DNA of 64,000 nt, taken from the NCBI GenBank assembly GCA_018398815.1, contig CM031620.1, forward strand, positions 59,026,911-59,090,910, read 5' to 3'. Under the pieces are notes generated by a model. That model searched no databases, had not been told where the DNA came from, and saw nothing but the letters and a program-made list of their open reading frames with translations. The translations under genes were made by a program, and so were the position numbers. This DNA is from Conus ventricosus. Taxonomy: Eukaryota > Mollusca > Gastropoda > Neogastropoda > Conidae. Of this stretch, positions 53,176-64,000 are shown one piece after another; the first letter of the stretch is position 1; every line of letters begins with the position of its first letter.

Positions 53176-54110
53176 CATACTGACAACAGAAACAAGAAGA
53201 CAGCCTGCAGGGGAAGGGGGGGGGGGGGGGGGGCACCATACTGACAACAGAAACAAGAAGACAGCCTGCAGGGGGGCACCATACTGAAAACAGAAACAAG
53301 AAGACAGCCTGCAGGGGGCACCATACTCATTACTGACAACAGAAAGAAGAAGACAGCCTGCAGAGGGGCACCATACTGACAACAGAAAGAAGACAGCCTG
53401 CAGAGGGGCACCATACTGACAACAGAAACAAGAAGACGGCCTGGGGGGGGGGGGGGGGCACCATACTGACAACAGAAACAAGAAGGCAGCCTGCAGGGGG
53501 GCACCATACTGACAACAGAAAGAAGAAGACAGCCTGCAGAGGGGCACCATACTGACAACAGAAAGAAGAAGACAGCCTGCAGGGGGGCACCATACTGACA
53601 ACAGAAAGAAGACAGCCTGCAGGGGGGCACCACCATACTGACAACAGAAACAAGAAGACAGCCTGCAGGGGGGCACCATACTGAAAACAGAAACAAGAAG
53701 ACAGCCTGCAGGGGGGCACCATACTGACAACAGAAACAAGAAGACAGCCTGCAGGGAGGCACCATACTGACAACAGAAAGAAGAAGACAGCCTGCAGGGG
53801 GCACCATACTGAAAACAGAAAGAAGACAGCCTGCAGGGAGGCACCATACTGACAACAGAAAGACTGACAACAGAAACAAGAAGACAGCCTGCAGGGAGGC
53901 ACCCTACTGACAACAGAAACAAGAAGACAGCCTGCAGGGAGGCATCCTACTGACAACAGAAACAAGAAGACAGCCTGCAGGGGGGCACCATACTGACAAC
54001 AGAAAGAAGAAGACAGCCTGCAGGGGGGCACCATACTGACAACAGAAAGAAGAAGACAGCCTGCAGGGGGCACCATGCTGACAACAGAAACAAGAAGACC
54101 GCCTGCAAAG
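52056..54110. repeat. About 40-bp minisatellite in opposing orientations (large inverted repeat)
   Basis: The unit CAGTATGGTGCCCCCCTGCA plus GGCTGTCTTCTTTCTGTTGT runs forward from 52118 to about 52917, then the same unit runs reversed (ACCATACTGACAACAGAAA...CAGCCTGCAGGGGGGC) from 52918 to 54110. One reversed unit also precedes at 52056-52100. Some units carry G or C runs of 10-50, including about 41 G at 53129-53171. The two arms could pair as a stem of roughly 0.8 kb. Confidence 0.95.
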
Positions 54111-54560
54111 TCCTACAATTCCTGTCTTTTCCCAGGCCTTTTTAGATACATAGTTTGCTATTGTTTATTTGCTAATGTAAACACTGAAAGATACAGGGGC
54201 CACTAGTTGTTTCAAGACCGACATATCCATTCATTTTTCAGGGTGGCTTGCCCTCCAAACCACAGTCCAGTGTCCTGGTATCATTGCCTTTCAGTTCAAG
54301 CACTGAATTTCTACAGGTCTTGGTGATCATGTGCACTACAGCATTGCTGCAATAATCCCCTTTTTCGGGCATGACGATGAATGCACCACTGCCAGTTCTA
54401 ACTGGACTTTAACCACTTTGTTGTGGCCGATCCAAACAACAATCTGTCACTCTCTGTCCTAGCCATTGGTAAATCATTACCAGACCCTTAAAACAAACAT
54501 CCAGTTTTATCAATAAACCACTGCTATCCCCTCACAGTAAGTCACCACCATCTCAAATGC
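54111..54560. other. Intergenic, nothing recognised
   Basis: Unique-looking sequence between two satellites. The 3' part already has scattered CCACTGCC-like motifs. Confidence 0.45.
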
Positions 54561-56210
54561 ACAGTGGTCGGTCATCACAATAAAGCACTGCCACTCATAT
54601 TGCAAGAAACTACCACCAGTCACGACAATAAACCACTGTTATCGCAATGACTACAACATTATCAGTAATGATAATTCACCACCACTTATAAAAATATACC
54701 ACAGCCAGTCATCGCAATTAAAATACTCCGGCCATGATAGCCACTGCCATTCATCTCAATAATTCACTGTCTGTCATCAAAAAGAATATATCATTATTCT
54801 TCATCACAGTAAACCCCTGACATCAGCACATTGAAGAAAACATCGGTCATCACCAATGTCGGTCATCACAATGGTAAACCACTGCCAGTCATCACAATGA
54901 GTAATCCACTGCCAGTCATCACAATGAGCAAACCACTGCCAGTCATCACAATGGTAAACCACTGCCAGTCATCACAATGGTAAACACCACCAGTCATCAC
55001 AAGTAAACCACTGCTAGTCATCACAATGGTAAACCACTGCCAGTCATCACAATGAGTAAACCACTGCCAGTCATCACAATGAGAAAACCACTGCCAGTCA
55101 TAGTAAACCACTGCCAGTCATCACAATGGTAAAAAAACTGCCAGTCCTCACAATGAGTAAACCACTGCCAGTCATCACAATAAGTAAACCACTGCCAGTC
55201 ATCACAATAAGTAAACCACTGCCAGTCATCACAATAAACTACTGCCAGTCATCACAATAAGTAAACCACTGCCAGTCATCACAATGAGTAAACCACTGCC
55301 AGTCATCACAATGAGTAAACCACTGCCAGTCATCACAATGGGTAAACCACTGCCAGTCATCACAATGGTAAACCACTGCCAGTCATCACAATGAGTAAAC
55401 CACTGCCAGTCATCACAATGGTAAACCACTGCCAGTCATCGCAATGGGTAAACCACTGCCAGTCATCGCAATGAGTAAACCACTGCCAGTCGTCGCAATG
55501 AGTAACCCACTCCCAGTCATCACAATGAGTAAACCACTGCCAGTCCACACAATGAGTAATCCACTGCCAGTCATCACAATGAGTAAACCACTGCCAGTCA
55601 TCACAGTAAACCACTGTCAAGTCATCACAATGAGTAACCACTTGCCAGTCATCAATGGTAAACCAACCGCCAGTCATCACAATAAGTAAACACTGCCAGT
55701 CATCACAATGGTAAACCACTGCCAGTCATCACAATGAGTAAACCACTGCCAGTCATCACATTGGTAAACCACTGCCAGTCATCACAATGAGTAAACCACT
55801 GCCAGTCATCACAATGAGTAAACCACTGCCAGTCATAGTAAACCACTGCCAGTCATCACAATGAGTAAACCACTGCCAGTCATCGCAATGGTAAACCACT
55901 GCCAGTCATCACAATGAGTAAACCACTGCCAGTCATCACAATAAGTAAACCACTGCCAGTCATCACAGTAAACCACTGCCAGTCATCACAATGAATAAAC
56001 CACCGCCAGTCATCACAATGAATAAACCACTGCCAGACATCACAGTAAACCACTGTCAGTCAACAATGAATACACCACTACTGATCATAATAAACTACTG
56101 CCAGTCGTCACGATAAACACTGCCAGTCATAGTAAACCACTGCCAGTCGTCAGTCAGTAAACCACCGCCAGTCATCACAGTAAACCAGCGCACTGCCAGT
56201 CATCATTGAA
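54561..56210. repeat. About 27-bp satellite (AAACCACTGCCAGTCATCAC)
   Basis: More than 45 units of AAACCACTGCCAGTCATCAC plus AATGAGT/AATGGT/AATAAGT. Degenerate to 54830, regular at 54880-55950, degenerate again to 56210. Clearly related units continue at 59200-60410. Confidence 0.95.
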
Positions 56211-57008
56211 TGACAAATCCCACCGTCTCCTACATATCCAAAATACAAAACTTGGGTCCTGAAAAAGGGGAGAAAGCTCAGTTTAAATGATGGGGGAAAA
56301 ACTGGGGAACAGACGACAGGAAATCGTGGATCTCTACTGGGAGTTACAGTCAGCAGAAAAAAATGGGTTTTTAGGGCTGCCTCCACATTAGGAAAATGTA
56401 AAAAAAAAAAACATATCGTTTTTTTCTTATATTTTAAATAATGATGATTATTTTATGCTTAAAAAAAGAAAAAAAAGAAAAGCCCTAGAGTGTGAAGACT
56501 TCCTACAACAAAATACTGGGAAGGAGGAAGAACAGCATGGATGAAGTTTAAAAAAAAAAAGAAGAAAAAAACAAATGGGCCCAAGTAAAACGGAAGGGGG
56601 GGTATGGCGGGCCCCAAAAAGCTCAGCACTCACCCCCTTCATTTGCTTTCCCGTGGGTCACGCTGTAGTGGGGTTGGTTTTAGTGTTCACCACCTACACC
56701 TTCAGAGGCAGGGCGGCGACGCCCGTGTGGGGAATTTGCCGTAGGAACCCAAAGGTCTTGCGTGTTTTCGAGTTGCACCCTTCCTTATGGGTTTTCTGGG
56801 CATTTTTTTGATCATGTTGCAGTTGGGGGGGATCTGTTAGCATCCAGCCGTCACTCCCCCGTTATTTTCATGTCTGGACCTTTTCCCCTACACAGCTGAA
56901 AATCCTCCGAATCTCTCGGGGAATTTCCCTCGTTATTCCCAAATACATCGTCAGTGGGGGGAGAAAAAAAAAAGAATTTCAAATCTTTTTTTTTTTAAAA
57001 TGGGTTTG

Positions 57009-57042
<34 letters not shown>

Positions 57043-57331
57043 AATTTTGAATAGTTATGAAAAAGCATTGCAGAATAAGGTCCAACTGATGTGTGGATGG
57101 TGGCAATTTGTATGCAAACGATTTCTTTTTAAAAAATTCAGGTCAATGAAAAAAAGGGGGTTAAAATGCTTTCAGTTAAAGCCCAACGCCCCCGTTAAAC
57201 CCACCCACCCCCTTTATCCCGGTTCCGAACGCCCTGTTAAGCCCCCCACCCCCTTATCCCCTGGTTCCCAACTGCCCCCGTTAAGCCCCCCACCCCCTTT
57301 TTCCCCCGGTTCCCAAAATGCCCCTGTTAAG

Positions 57332-57374
<43 letters not shown>

Positions 57375-58700
57375 ACCCCCCCCCCCCCCCCCCCCACCCC
57401 CCCCCACCCTGGTCCCGAATTTTTACGAGAAGGTTGGGGATGTACACTTCTTACAGGGAAAAATCAGGTGGACTATATTTAAACCTTTATTTTTCTGGAA
57501 AACAACTGCTATAAACCTTGGCACAGTCTACACGCATACCAGAAATGAAAGAGGGGTGTGGACCCCCTGGCAACGAAATTGGGTTAAAAAACCCCAACCA
57601 AAAAAAAAAAAGGGCGGAGAGGGGTCCACACAAACACCCCACATTAATGTTATTTTTGTGTGTGTGTATGTTTGAGGCCAGAGAGAGAATCAGTCGCACA
57701 AGAGGGAGAGCAGTCTATATGAAGAATTGGCGCCCCGGTGTTGGTGGGGCTGCTGGGTTTTTACCCTGAAGTTGATACAATTCAGCAAGCTATGTCAAAA
57801 TTTTAGGGGGCCCTTTAAATCTTTCTTTTTGGGTTTAGATGAACTAGTCTTCCCCATATATTTTCAATGGGGAAGGTTTTCACAACCCTTGCCTGTTTGT
57901 TTGGTAGTGTGTTTTTTGTCTTTTTTTCGTATTAGATCTCAGATTGGTTTTGGGAAAACAGATTTTAAAGTTTAAAATTTAATGGTAATACCTGAAAATT
58001 TTTTTAAGTTAAAAAGAAAAAAAAAAAATTTTTTTGTTGCTTTTGGGGCGGGGACCGTGGCGCTGGAGTTGGGGGCACATTGCAAGGGGCATAACGCTGC
58101 GCCCAATGTGGCGGTTTAAATCGGGGGAAAGGGAGAAAAATTTTTAGCGATGATGAGGGGGCAGTGAACCGTCAGACCTTCACTGTGTCTGGGGCACGAC
58201 AGTATGGAAGGCAGACCCTATCCTCTCCTTTCGCCGCTATTTACCTTCCATGAATCGAATCGGGTACCTATTTGCAGCTAGGAGTACAAAGGCTTTTCCA
58301 TACAGTCTGGCAAACTATAATCATCTCTCGAAAATGCCAACAAACATGCACATTCCGACACAATCGCAATTAAATGCCACAGCTGGGACCACACGTGGTA
58401 TGTGTTCATAGACTTGCTTGTGTGTTCGTTCCGGTGTCCTAAAACTTCAGGCCCAGTCCATCCTATCCTATTTTAAAAAAATTCCTGTGTAGTGTTATTT
58501 CTTGAATTAGTGTTTTGATCTCGCTCTAGTAGTTTGGCTTCTGACTTCAGCCAATGCAAAGCACATGAGGCAGAGCACAGACAAAATGATGCCCGATTGC
58601 TGAAACCAAACTGAAACTGCTGGGTTTGGGGGGCTGGGAAGAACTGGAGGCAGAATGTATGGCATATAGAAAATGACCCCATCTCATCCCACGCATTCAT
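56211..58700. other. Low-quality intergenic or intronic sequence with G and C runs
   Basis: G31 at 57011-57041 and a C-rich block of about 100 bp at 57328-57410 with proline-only shadow frames. Homopolymer-rich, error-like sequence throughout 56250-58150. No exon can be supported. cattcactg-like ends with possible donors on the minus strand (about 56625) were not convincing. Confidence 0.45.
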
Positions 58701-58734
58701 CCTCTCACAGAGTTACAGCGCCCAAGACACTTAC

Positions 58735-58963
58735 CATCACACGCCCTGTTCTGCAGCAGCTGGTAGTTCTTGGTCAGCTGGCAGGCTCCCCGTCTCATCA
58801 GGCACTCGTTCTCGTAGGTCTTCACCATGTCGCCCACCAGCGCGCACACGGGAGAGACAGGGCGGCCGGTTGCAGTCAGGGCACACACAGGTGTGCTCGT
58901 TCGTCTGTGGGGAGACTTCACACACCTGGCCGGGGTTGTGGCAGGTGTCCTGCTTACAGGGGC
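58735..58963 (-). CDS. Agrin/follistatin-like exon: FOLN plus Kazal domain
   Basis: On the minus strand the exon starts after ctgtttcccag at 58963 and ends at a GTAAGT donor (58735). It reads PCKQDTCHNPGQVCEVS, HTCVCPDCNRP, then, one base out of frame, VSPVCALVGDMVKTYENEC, LMRRGACQLTKNYQLLQN and RACDG. A FOLN-type C-x4-C-x5-x-C cluster followed by a Kazal domain (P-V-C-A...T-Y-x-N-E-C-x-x-x-x-x-x-C) is the repeating module of agrin and is also found in follistatin-like and SPARC-related proteins. These are secreted extracellular proteins. The one extra base (near 58860) is in a C/G run. Only this exon is recognised, so the identity within the family is open. Confidence 0.65.
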
Positions 58964-59199
58964 CTGGGAAACAGAGAGACGGTGAGCAGTCATGGGTGAC
59001 GTGCACACAGAAACTGAGGGAAGGCTGTCTTCCTTTAGTTACACTCTAGCATTCTCCCTTCACGTCCCCCTGCCCATCACTGCTCCACACCTGTTTCGCA
59101 CGCTGAATCATTACACTCTATATCTTGCCAAACGTTGAATCATCACAATTTATGTTTTCCGTTAATCAAGTCAACGTGCATGTGACTGACAATAACATG

Positions 59200-60410
59200 C
59201 TGGTTCTGATTTATATAATGAATAAACCACTTCCACTCTCAATGTAAAGAATACATTATTTTGCTACCAGTTTGAACTGTGAGTAAACATCTTCCGACCC
59301 TCAACTGACTAAACCACTTTGGTTCTAAGAATGAATGATTCGCTTCCATTCCTAAAAATGAATCTTTTTCAGTCCTCAAAATGAATAACTCGCATTCCTA
59401 GAGATAAACTTTTTCAGTCCTAAAAGTGAGCGATCGGATTCAGTGCTGACAATGAATACATCCAGTTCTACAATGATTAACTCACTTCTGGTCTGAAAAA
59501 TAACCAACTTCCAGTCCTAACAATGATTAACTCACTTCTAGTCTGAAAAATAACCAACATTCAGTCCTAACAGTGATTAACTCACTTCTAGTCTGAAAAA
59601 TAACCAACATTCAGTCCTAAACAGTGATTAACTCACTTCTAGTCTGAAAAATAACCAACATTAGTCCTAACAATGATTAACTCATTTCTAATCTGAAAAC
59701 ATAACCAACTTCCAGTTCTAACCATGGTAAATCCACGTCCAGTCCTGAGAATGAATAAGTATAACTCGTTTCCCATGCAAGAAAATTAACTCTTCCAGCT
59801 CCAACAATCAACCACTTCCGGTCCTAACAATGAACCACTTCTAGTCTTCAAATAAACACCTCCAGTCCTAGCAATCAACCACTTCCAGTTCTAGCAATCA
59901 ACACTTTCCAGTTCTAACAATCGATAAATCACTGCACTTCCAGTCCAAATGATTAGTAAACCCCTCCAGTTCAATGAATAAACCACTTTCAATCCAAACA
60001 ATGGTTTAACCACTTCCATTCTAAGCAATAAGCCACTTTCCGTCCCATCAGTGAAATCACCACTTTAAATCTTAACAATAAACCACCTCCAGTCTTAATG
60101 ATGAATGCATCACTTCTGGTCCTAAGAAAGACTATCATTTCCATTCAGTCTTGACAGGGTACAAGCCATACTCAGCCCTAACAATGAACAAATTTATCAA
60201 CTAATAACAATGAATAAACCATGGTTAGCACAAACAAGATATAACAACTGCCACTTCTGACAGTATATAAACCACTTTTACTCCGTACATGTATAACGAC
60301 TATCAATCCTAAAAATAAACCATGCCAGTCTAATGATAAACTCTTTCCAGTCTGGACAATGAACAGACCACTTTCAGTCCTCGCTATGACTGACCCACTT
60401 CAGTGCTGAC
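59200..60410. repeat. Degenerate 25-30 bp satellite (CCACTTCCAGTCCTAACAATGA)
   Basis: Imperfect units of ACCACTTCCAGTCCTAACAA plus TGAATAA/TGATTAA across 1.2 kb, with a cleaner run at 59520-59700. It is a diverged relative of the 54561-56210 satellite (CCACTGCCAGTCATCACAA). The agrin-like exon lies between the two blocks. Confidence 0.85.
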
Positions 60411-60669
60411 ATTAAAAAGAAATTTTACTTCTAAACTTACCTGTCCAAGCAAAGGGAGCGCAGGGAACTAACCTTGGCACCATTCCCACTTAGCCAACAA
60501 GAGTGATTGCCCTTAGGGAGTTAACCTGGTCAAAAACCACGGATGTTAAAACAAAGGGATTGCGGCACTCCTAACTCGCGCTGTAGGGAGAGCTGAAGCA
60601 CTGTACGCAGTTATGTCCCCTGCTTAGTTTCCCGTCAGTTCGCTGCGGCCAACGAGGGGAAAAGAGAAC

Positions 60670-60746
60670 ATGCCTTGCTGTGCGGCGATAAATTGCTCCA
60701 GAAAGTGCAAGAAGGAGGACAGAGACAGTGGAATCAGTTTTCATAA
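60670..60746 (+). pseudogene. THAP9/P-element-like transposase, exon 1
   Basis: ATG at 60670 begins MPCCAAINCSRKCKKEDRD and SGISFH, then a GTGAGT donor. The start M-x-x-C-C-x-x-x-x-C is that of a THAP zinc finger (C2CH), a site-specific DNA-binding domain. It leaves in phase 2. Confidence 0.72.
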
Positions 60747-60929
60747 GTGAGTACAAGGGTTTGTTTCTTCACTTTATTTAGTTATCCATTGTTTTCAACT
60801 CACCTTTTTATGTGTATCAAGTTCAATATCGGGCCGTCACGAGCCAAAGCAAAACAGAAAGTAGATGTGAAATAGCTTCCCAGAATTCGTAGACAACATC
60901 TGGCAATGCTCGCATCCTTTCAATATGCG

Positions 60930-60930
60930 T

Positions 60931-60977
<47 letters not shown>
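60930..60977. repeat. (GT)n microsatellite
   Basis: About 24 GT dinucleotides, in the intron of the THAP9-like pseudogene. Confidence 0.97.
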
Positions 60978-60978
<1 letters not shown>

Positions 60979-61110
60979 CTCTGGCACTGTACATTTGGTT
61001 ATTCACAACATAATATTCAATCAAACTGATGAGATGAATTGGTGATTACAAGAACATTTTTCTTGCACTTGTATCTTTGGAACCCTCATTCTTCCCCTAA
61101 CAATTTTCAG

Positions 61111-61298
61111 ATTCCCCTGAAGCAGCCAGAACTTCTGCAGAAATGGCTCCAGAACATGAGGAGAGACAAGTACACCCCTTCAAGAGCGCTTTCCTGTGCT
61201 CAGCACATTTTGAGGAACACCTATTTTACAAAGGGGAGCGGAGGAGGTTTTACCGATGCAGTGCCAACAATTTTTGATTTCCCAAGCATTTGCAGAAG
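61111..61298 (+). pseudogene. THAP9/P-element-like transposase, exon 2 (rest of the THAP domain)
   Basis: After caattttcag: IPLKQPELLQKWLQNMRRDK and YTPSR, then in another frame LCSAHFEEHLFYKG, then back to GGGFTDAVPTIFDFP. W, C-x2-H and the A-V-P-T-I-F terminus are the THAP hallmarks. At least two offsetting indels are needed, plus one more at the exon 1 junction. A GTAAAG donor follows. Confidence 0.7.
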
Positions 61299-61365
61299 GT
61301 AAAGAAAAACGTTTTGATTAGACTTCTTCAGCAAAAATACTGGAGTAGGTAGATGTCAATCCGTT

Positions 61366-61381
61366 CATTTTTTTTTTTTTT

Positions 61382-61412
<31 letters not shown>

Positions 61413-61898
61413 GGGAGGGGGAGCTGGTAGGGAGGATGGGGTGTTAAAATTCAGTCCTGTTGCATTTTTTTTTTATTTTTATTTTTTTTATAAAATACCC
61501 CAGTTCAAATAGGTTTATAAGGAGCATGGGATACTGGCCTATGGATACTGTAGACGTTTTTTCCCATCCAGTTCTCCCTACCCTTTCCACCCGGCCTTCA
61601 AAATGAACAACAGTACTAGATTTGCAGAGAAACACAAAAGCTTGGTCAGGGAAGCTTTTTGTTTTTAAGATTACCTAAATGCTATTTGCAGTTAATTTTG
61701 TTTGTTGTTTTTCTATTACTTAATAAAACCCTAGCATATTTCTTTTAACTGAATAAAGCCTTCCTCTCTCTCTCTCTCCCCTCTCCTCCCCCCTCTCTCT
61801 CTTTCTTTCTCTCTCTCTCTCTCTTCTCTCTCTCCTCCCCCTCTCTTCGCTCTTTCTTCTTTTTATCTCTCTCCCCTCTCTCCCCCCTCCTCTTTCTT

Positions 61899-61931
<33 letters not shown>

Positions 61932-62073
61932 CCCTCCCCGTCTCTCTCTCTCTCTCTTTTTTTTTCTCTCTCTCTCTCTCACTAGCTCTCTGAGTACCTG
62001 TCTCTCTCTCTTTGTATGCATGCGTGTGTGCGTGCGTGCACGCGCGCGCACGTGTGTATGTGGGGTGTGTGTG

Positions 62074-62131
<58 letters not shown>
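61366..62131. repeat. T/G homopolymers, (CT)n, (CG/CA)n and (GA)n tracts
   Basis: T21G28 at 61367-61416, CT-rich blocks at 61765-62011, a short GCGTGCAC block, then (GA)n at 62080-62131. It lies in the second intron of the THAP9-like pseudogene. No gene. Confidence 0.93.
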
Positions 62132-62134
<3 letters not shown>

Positions 62135-62190
62135 ATCAAGATGGTATTGAGTACAGTCATGCAAAGGAACTCTGCCTCTGTTTTTGTCAG

Positions 62191-63120
62191 GATTCAAAGC
62201 CAACAGGAAAACTCCAAAGCCAAGGACAGTAACGCCCATGCCCATGGAATCGTTGAGGAAGGAAGCTTGTCAACAGACCATTTTGATGAAGCAGGACCAT
62301 CCGGAGAAAACCTTGCTGGATTGTCGACAGCTACAGACCACACATATCATGTGTTGTCTATGTCATCTCCCGGAAGCTGAAAAGGCGCTTAGAAGAGTCG
62401 ATTGACAGGAACTCTACCTTGCAGAAAAAACTCAAATCAGTCATCAAAAAGTACGTCGTCTCCAAAGCAAGATAACGACAATCCATGATATAATAGCAAC
62501 GTTGAAAGAGCGAGGTCTTCTTTCAAGAGGCTGTGAGGACGTTTTGGAAAGATTTTCTGGGGCACCAAGACAGCTTTGGAAAGGGCTTTGAATGAGAAAC
62601 CGGGAAAAGAATGCCACATCCCCTGATGAGCTGAATCCTTTGCCATAACGCTTCAGTTTTATTCAACAAAAGCATACAACTTCGCGCTTTGAAACATTCA
62701 AACTGGCGCTACCACATCCATCAGTGATACGACGTTGGTACAGCTCTATTCCAGGCTCACCAGGGTTCACGCAGTCTGCATTCTCAGCACTAAAGCACAG
62801 AGTGGACGAGGCAGAGAGCAAGGGCAGAAAGGTGATGATTGCCCTTATGTTGGATGAGATGTCGATCAGAAAACACGTACAGTGGGATGGCAAAAAAGTT
62901 CCATGGATATGTAGTTCTTTCACAGCTTCACAACAAAGTGTTTTTCACCCTGAGCGACCACGACTTGGACACCTTATGGAGGAAAATCATATCTTCAAGC
63001 TCATCAAGACAATTTCATTAAGCTAACACAAAATCATCTTCCACCATCTGGCAAAAGCAGAAACTGATGTGCAGACAGGGATCAAAATCCGAAAACAAGT
63101 TTCAAAACTGATACTGTTCA
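62191..63120 (+). pseudogene. THAP9/P-element-like transposase, exon 3 (coiled coil and start of catalytic part)
   Basis: The acceptor is tttttgtcag. A Lys/Glu-rich coiled coil (KLKRRLEESIDRNSTLQKKL, SKITTIHDIIATLKERGLLS) is followed by ALPHPSVIRRWYSSIPGSPG, FTQSAFSALKHRVDEAESKG and VMIALMLDEMSIRKHVQWDG, then, after a one-base change in an A6 run at about 62892, KKFHGYVVLSQLHNKVFFT. P-H-P-x-x-I-R-x-W-Y-x-S-x-x-G-x-P-G-F and L-M-x-D-E-M-x-I-R are diagnostic of P-element/THAP9 transposases; the aspartate in LDEM is the first catalytic acid. Multiple stops and frameshifts break it, and no later catalytic residues are found before the microsatellite at 63210. Confidence 0.75.
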
Positions 63121-63209
63121 AGCACAATGAACTCATGACAGACTCTTTGACTCTGTCCTCGTGTATGCTTTCTGATATATGTCAGTATCCGCCTACACAG
63201 TGAACGCAA

Positions 63210-63356
63210 GCACAGAGAGAGAGAGAGAGAGGGGAGAGGAGAGAGAGAGAGAGGGGGGGGGGGGGGGGGGTATGCGTATTGTCCGCTGAAGACTGTTCAA
63301 GACTTTACCGGTAAACAGGCAACTGAGTGGCGGCAGGACAAACGCACACAGACACG

Positions 63357-63388
<32 letters not shown>

Positions 63389-63550
63389 TGTGCACTCACA
63401 TTCGCGCACACACACGCACACACAAACACACACACACATACACATGCATGCATGCACACACACACACACACAGACGCACACACACACACACACCCCACAC
63501 ACACACACACACATGCATGCACACACACACAACACACGCGCGCGCGCGCG

Positions 63551-63616
<66 letters not shown>

Positions 63617-63743
63617 GCCTTGGGTTCTGTCGAAAATAATGAGATCTTTTTGTGAAACTCAGCTGTAGCAAATATGTACGAATTCTTTTAACACACACAC
63701 ACACGTAACGCACACACACACATGCACACACACACACACAACA

Positions 63744-63780
<37 letters not shown>

Positions 63781-63884
63781 GCCTTGGTTTCTGTCGAAAA
63801 TAATGAGATCTTTTTGTGAAACTCGGCTGTAGCAAATATGTACGAATTCTTTTCACACACCACACGCACGCACGCACGCACGCA

Positions 63885-63921
<37 letters not shown>

Positions 63922-64000
63922 CCACACACAATGCCTTGGGTTCTGTCGAAAACAATGAGATCTTTTTGTGAAACTCAGCTGTAGCAAATACGTACGATTT
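63210..64000. repeat. (CA)n-rich higher-order repeat
   Basis: GA and G runs (63210-63270), then CA/CG tracts. A constant block of about 85 bp (CAATGCCTTGGGTTCTGTCG, ATGAGATCTTTTTGTGAAAC, TAGCAAATATGTACGAATTC) occurs at 63613, 63778 and 63930, separated by CA arrays. The last copy runs off the window. Shadow ORFs of Thr/His or Cys/Val are artefacts. Confidence 0.93.

Noticed and set aside
52695..54076. 394- and 353-codon proline/cysteine-rich frames on the minus strand
   Set aside because: Shadows of the inverted minisatellite and its G/C runs.
57047..57514. 155-codon proline-rich frame
   Set aside because: Created by a 100-bp C run in poor-quality sequence.
58150..58300. Possible SINE (GGTACCTATTTGCAGCTAGG region)
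   Set aside because: Neither A nor B box could be placed, and there is no tail or target duplication.

Overview
The window is animal nuclear DNA. It has multi-exon genes with GT/AG introns and no operons, and it is dense in satellites and transposons. The mix (vertebrate-type TIMELESS, an agrin-like Kazal exon, tRNA-derived SINEs, hAT-like, PIF/Harbinger, Tc1 and P/THAP9-like elements, abundant CA/GA/GT microsatellites) fits a lophotrochozoan, probably a gastropod mollusc. That placement is inference, because nothing here is species-diagnostic.

The main gene, on the + strand from about 640 to 46464, is the C-terminal part of a TIMELESS (timeout/tim-2 type) gene. Exons can be read at 640-721, 4440-4533, 6019-6091, 9626-9835, 12168-12368, 13728-13796, 15459-15577, 15946-16436, then 35531-35692, 37579-37730 and 46337-46464 with the stop codon. 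Splice phases agree across every junction, given one missing base in each of the exons at 640 and 6019. The introns are inflated by minisatellite arrays, nearly every intron with its own unit (about 18 to 69 bp), and by transposons.

Four of these exons occur a second time at 26179-26378, 27755-27823, 31456-31574 and 31943-32433. They lie in a copy of the whole 9.85-23.0 kb segment that follows a gap of exactly 1000 N (23001-24000). The layout is what two overlapping allelic contigs scaffolded end to end would give; a true tandem duplication is the alternative. If the copies are alleles, several transposons are presence/absence polymorphisms between haplotypes: a 4.0 kb hAT-like element with a Harbinger nested in it (17446-21461) in copy A, and two CAGGG-type elements (24595-26015, 28783-30758) in copy B.

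Inside the introns there is also a retrotransposon-type ORF carrying a 2A-like CGDVETNPGP motif (6658-7395), a SINE with a 10-bp target duplication (10392-10795), zinc-finger remnants of hAT-like transposases and a piggyBac-like MITE. Downstream of TIMELESS come a nearly intact Tc1 element (48795-50401), a large inverted minisatellite (52.06-54.1 kb), a long CCACTGCCAGTCATCACAA satellite (54.6-56.2 kb, degenerate again at 59.2-60.4 kb), one minus-strand agrin/follistatin-like exon (58735-58963) and a broken THAP9/P-element-like transposase gene (60670-63120). The window ends in CA-rich higher-order repeats.

Sequence quality is uneven. At 40.3-45.3 kb and 56.2-58.1 kb there are many homopolymer runs and apparent dropped bases, and single-base frameshifts recur in otherwise conserved exons. 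Frameshift calls should be treated as possible assembly errors.
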